From the NCBI GenBank assembly GCA_947626725.1, contig CANQTI010000099.1, positions 1 through 7,171 on the forward strand: a stretch of DNA of 7,171 bases, read 5' to 3'. Source of the DNA: an uncultured Eisenbergiella sp. Its GTDB lineage: Bacteria > Bacillota > Clostridia > Lachnospirales > Lachnospiraceae. Shown piece after piece: positions 6,091 through 7,171 of this stretch. Position 1 is the stretch's first letter. Each line of letters begins with the position of its first letter. The notes under the pieces were generated by a model. The model worked only from the letters and a program-made list of their open reading frames with translations, was not told the DNA's origin and did not search any database. Both the position numbers and the translations under genes were made by a program.

Positions 6091-6403
6091 CCGGTTTCTC
6101 CTGAATATATCCGTATTGGCCTTCTAAAAATATTCACCAATCTGTATTCAAAAACACCGTTCTCTATTCGCACAGCACACCGGCAGAAGATCACACCGAT
6201 CATTATAATCTTCCGCCGAGCAGGAATTGATTCAAAAGCCTATTTTTCTTGATCACCCATGTGCATAGCAATGAAACAGAAAAAATATGTACTATCCTAG
6301 AGTGAAAGGCGCCGCAGCACGATTACTTTATCATAAAGAACTATAGGTCGTCCCTGATAAAATTATACAACGAAAGGAACCTGAATGCTAGATAAAACTG
6401 CTG
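6091..6403. other. AT-rich intergenic stretch without a recognised gene
   Basis: About 310 bp between the Nudix start and the open frame at 6404-6667. Apart from the inverted repeat at 6181-6218 and the Nudix ribosome site, I see no tRNA, riboswitch fold or coding frame of family-like composition. The base composition is visibly more AT-rich than the operon to the left, which suggests a different origin or non-coding sequence. Confidence 0.6.
6181..6218 (-). promoter_or_regulatory. Inverted repeat in the Nudix upstream region
   Basis: The arms CGGCAGAAGAT (6181-6191) and ATCTTCCGCCG (6208-6218) are complementary at 10 of 11 positions. On a minus-strand transcript the odd pair becomes a G-U wobble, so an 11-bp stem with a 16-nt loop would form. 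It lies about 90 nt before the Nudix start, and the loop region contains a minus-strand TATAAT (6202-6207), though without a convincing -35 box. No T run follows, so a terminator is unlikely. It could be a protein-binding site or an RNA structure. Confidence 0.4.
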
Positions 6404-6426
6404 TCAAATCATATCGCCAAAAATGA
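6385..6426 (+). CDS. 13-codon open frame with a good ribosome site (leader peptide or cut-off gene start)
   Basis: The plus strand has AAAGGA at 6373-6378, six nt before ATG 6385, followed by MLDKTAVKSYRQK and TGA. The ribosome site is among the better ones in the window, but the frame is very short, no clear promoter precedes it, and it runs against all neighbouring genes and into the end of the opposite frame at 6404. It could be the start of a gene lost by rearrangement, or chance. Confidence 0.2.
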   Translation: MLDKTAVKSYRQK

Positions 6427-6667
6427 AATTGTAAATTCCACCTTCTATTATCCCCGTGGAGTTTACCGGACCCGGAAATGTCATAACACATAGATCACGG
6501 ACCGATCCGCTTTTATTGGCCAGTCTTACAGTAATTTCCAGGCACTGCAGTTTCCTTCTTTTGTTGAGATGGACACACTCTTCACGGGAATCCAATAAGA
6601 CACTGCTTACTTTCTTTTTCACAAAGGGAAAGCTGTTCCTGGCCTTCCTGATGCCCCGCTGTACCAA
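6404..6667 (-). pseudogene. Unrecognised open frame without a credible start, possible 3' gene fragment
   Basis: The frame is open from a TGA near 6697 to the stop at 6404 but contains no early ATG. TTG 6667 gives 87 residues and has no ribosome site. The N-terminal half is basic (RKARNSFPFVKKKVSS), and the C-terminal part looks like structured beta protein (LQCLEITVRLANKSGSVRDL, then MTFPGPVNSTGIIEGGIYNF). I do not recognise a family. The ordered C-terminus without a start, beside other gene ends, suggests the tail of a gene whose front was lost, but it may be a chance frame. A longer plus-strand frame (6456-6818) overlaps it and looks less protein-like. Confidence 0.35.
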
Positions 6668-6677
6668 ATATAAAGCA

Positions 6678-6710
6678 AAGGCCGGGGGGCTTTTTCATGC
6701 CCTCGGCCTT
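6678..6710 (-). terminator. GC-rich hairpin between gene remnants, probable intrinsic terminator
   Basis: The arms AAGGCCGGGGG and CCCTCGGCCTT form an 11-bp stem with one G-T position around an 11-nt loop. Read on the minus strand, the hairpin is followed by TTTGCTTTATATTT, a moderately T-rich tail. It lies about 70 bp after the stop of the MBL remnant, where its transcript should end. On the plus strand the stem is fully paired (G-U) but no T run follows, so the minus direction is preferred. Confidence 0.5.
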
Positions 6711-6782
6711 GACAATTATCATAGAAGATCTGTATTTACAGAGTTCGTTTCACACACTCAAAAAACAGGAATCTCTACCACA

Positions 6783-7093
6783 CTATATCATTACTTTTTC
6801 GTTTGCATGGGCATATAAGATTCTCTTTGGCTTATAGCTCATAACGCGGCTCCAGCCTTTTTCAAGCCCCGGATTATCTTCATAAGCGTCCAAAAATTCG
6901 ATAGGTTCCAAATCGCCAACAATACAATTCCCATCGTCCAAAATTACAGAAACGCTGTCCTCGCTATGGCTCGGCGTGCTGATGATTTCTCCTTTAATTC
7001 CCATTGAGATAAGAAACGAACGGTTTTCAGCGCAGCTTCTGTTTCGCACATAATAAGACCGTCGCGAATGGCTTGTTTTATTGGGTATTCGTA
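6783..7093 (-). pseudogene. C-terminal remnant of an MBL-fold metallohydrolase, frameshifted and lacking its 5' part
   Basis: The main frame (stop at 6783, open to 7049 and beyond) reads FLISMGIKGEIISTPSHSED, SVSVILDDGNCIVGDL and later SYKPKRILYAHANEKVM. This is the C-terminal half of a metallo-beta-lactamase-fold enzyme: HSxDS with a candidate metal His, GD-L with the bridging-Asp position, and the final PKRI-x-AH His motif. The HxHxDH motif belongs to the missing first half. In another frame just upstream (about 7027-7090) the DNA reads KQAIRDGLIMCETEAALKTV, which joins naturally to FLISMGI, so a single base seems lost near 7011-7021. The remnant begins within a few codons of the glycogen phosphorylase stop, with no promoter or ribosome site. 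A short product from GTG 7049 is formally possible but unlikely to be active. Confidence 0.75.
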
Positions 7094-7171
7094 TCAGCCC
7101 AGGTGCCAGATGTCCCTGTTGTACTCCTCGATGGTACGGTCGGAAGAGAAAAAGCCGGCCTTGGCGACGTT
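7094..7171 (-). CDS. glgP: Glycogen/alpha-glucan phosphorylase, extreme C-terminus (5' part outside window)
   Basis: The last 25 codons read in frame from the window edge as NVAKAGFFSSDRTIEEYNRD, then IWHLG and TGA (7094-7096). NxAxxGxFSSDRTIxEYxxxIW is the highly conserved C-terminal signature of family GT35 phosphorylases, which release glucose-1-phosphate from glycogen or maltodextrin using pyridoxal phosphate. Only the tail is visible, so active-site residues cannot be checked. There is no spacer, terminator or ribosome site between its stop and the MBL remnant. Confidence 0.9.
   Translation of the reverse strand, partial: NVAKAGFFSSDRTIEEYNRDIWHLG

Noticed and set aside
6456..6818. 120-codon plus-strand open frame
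   Set aside because: It has no ribosome site or recognisable domain, crosses the terminator-like hairpin and runs into the MBL remnant antisense.

Overview
The window reads as a chromosomal piece of a Gram-positive anaerobe of the Clostridia, most likely Lachnospiraceae. The basis is the style of the MATE, Nudix, GlgP and solute-binding lipoprotein sequences, the AGGAG-type ribosome binding sites and a GC-rich coding sequence. This is inference from protein character, not a database result. Every gene I can support lies on the minus strand, so the map is best read from right to left.

Right end (about 6100-7171): a patchwork. It starts with the last 25 codons of a glycogen phosphorylase. Directly after its stop codon comes the C-terminal part of an MBL-fold metallohydrolase, lacking its 5' part and carrying a frameshift. 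A hairpin and an unrecognised open frame with no credible start follow. From about 6090 to 6400 there is AT-rich non-coding DNA with an 11-bp inverted repeat. This region looks like gene ends left by deletion or rearrangement.

Middle (932-6090): a probable transcription unit. A Nudix hydrolase is followed by a 13/26-bp tandem repeat that fills the gap to the next gene. That gene is an orphan solute-binding lipoprotein of the amino-acid family. It is followed by a giant MscS-type channel with two large Cache-like extracytoplasmic regions, and then by a small Ala-rich membrane-anchored protein whose start overlaps the channel's stop. No ABC permease or ATPase accompanies the binding protein. 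My working idea is that binding protein, sensory channel and small protein form a solute-sensing ion-channel module. Two lesions break it in this sequence: a one-base frameshift in a T5 run near the end of the lipoprotein gene, and an in-frame TGA inside the first membrane helix of the channel. Both need checking against raw reads before the system is called dead or phase-variable.

Left end (1-864): the first 260 codons of a MATE efflux transporter. It has its own sigma-70-like promoter, and a perfect palindrome TTAACTAGTTAA lies just downstream of the expected start point, matching the type of operator used by MarR-family repressors such as AdcR/ZitR.
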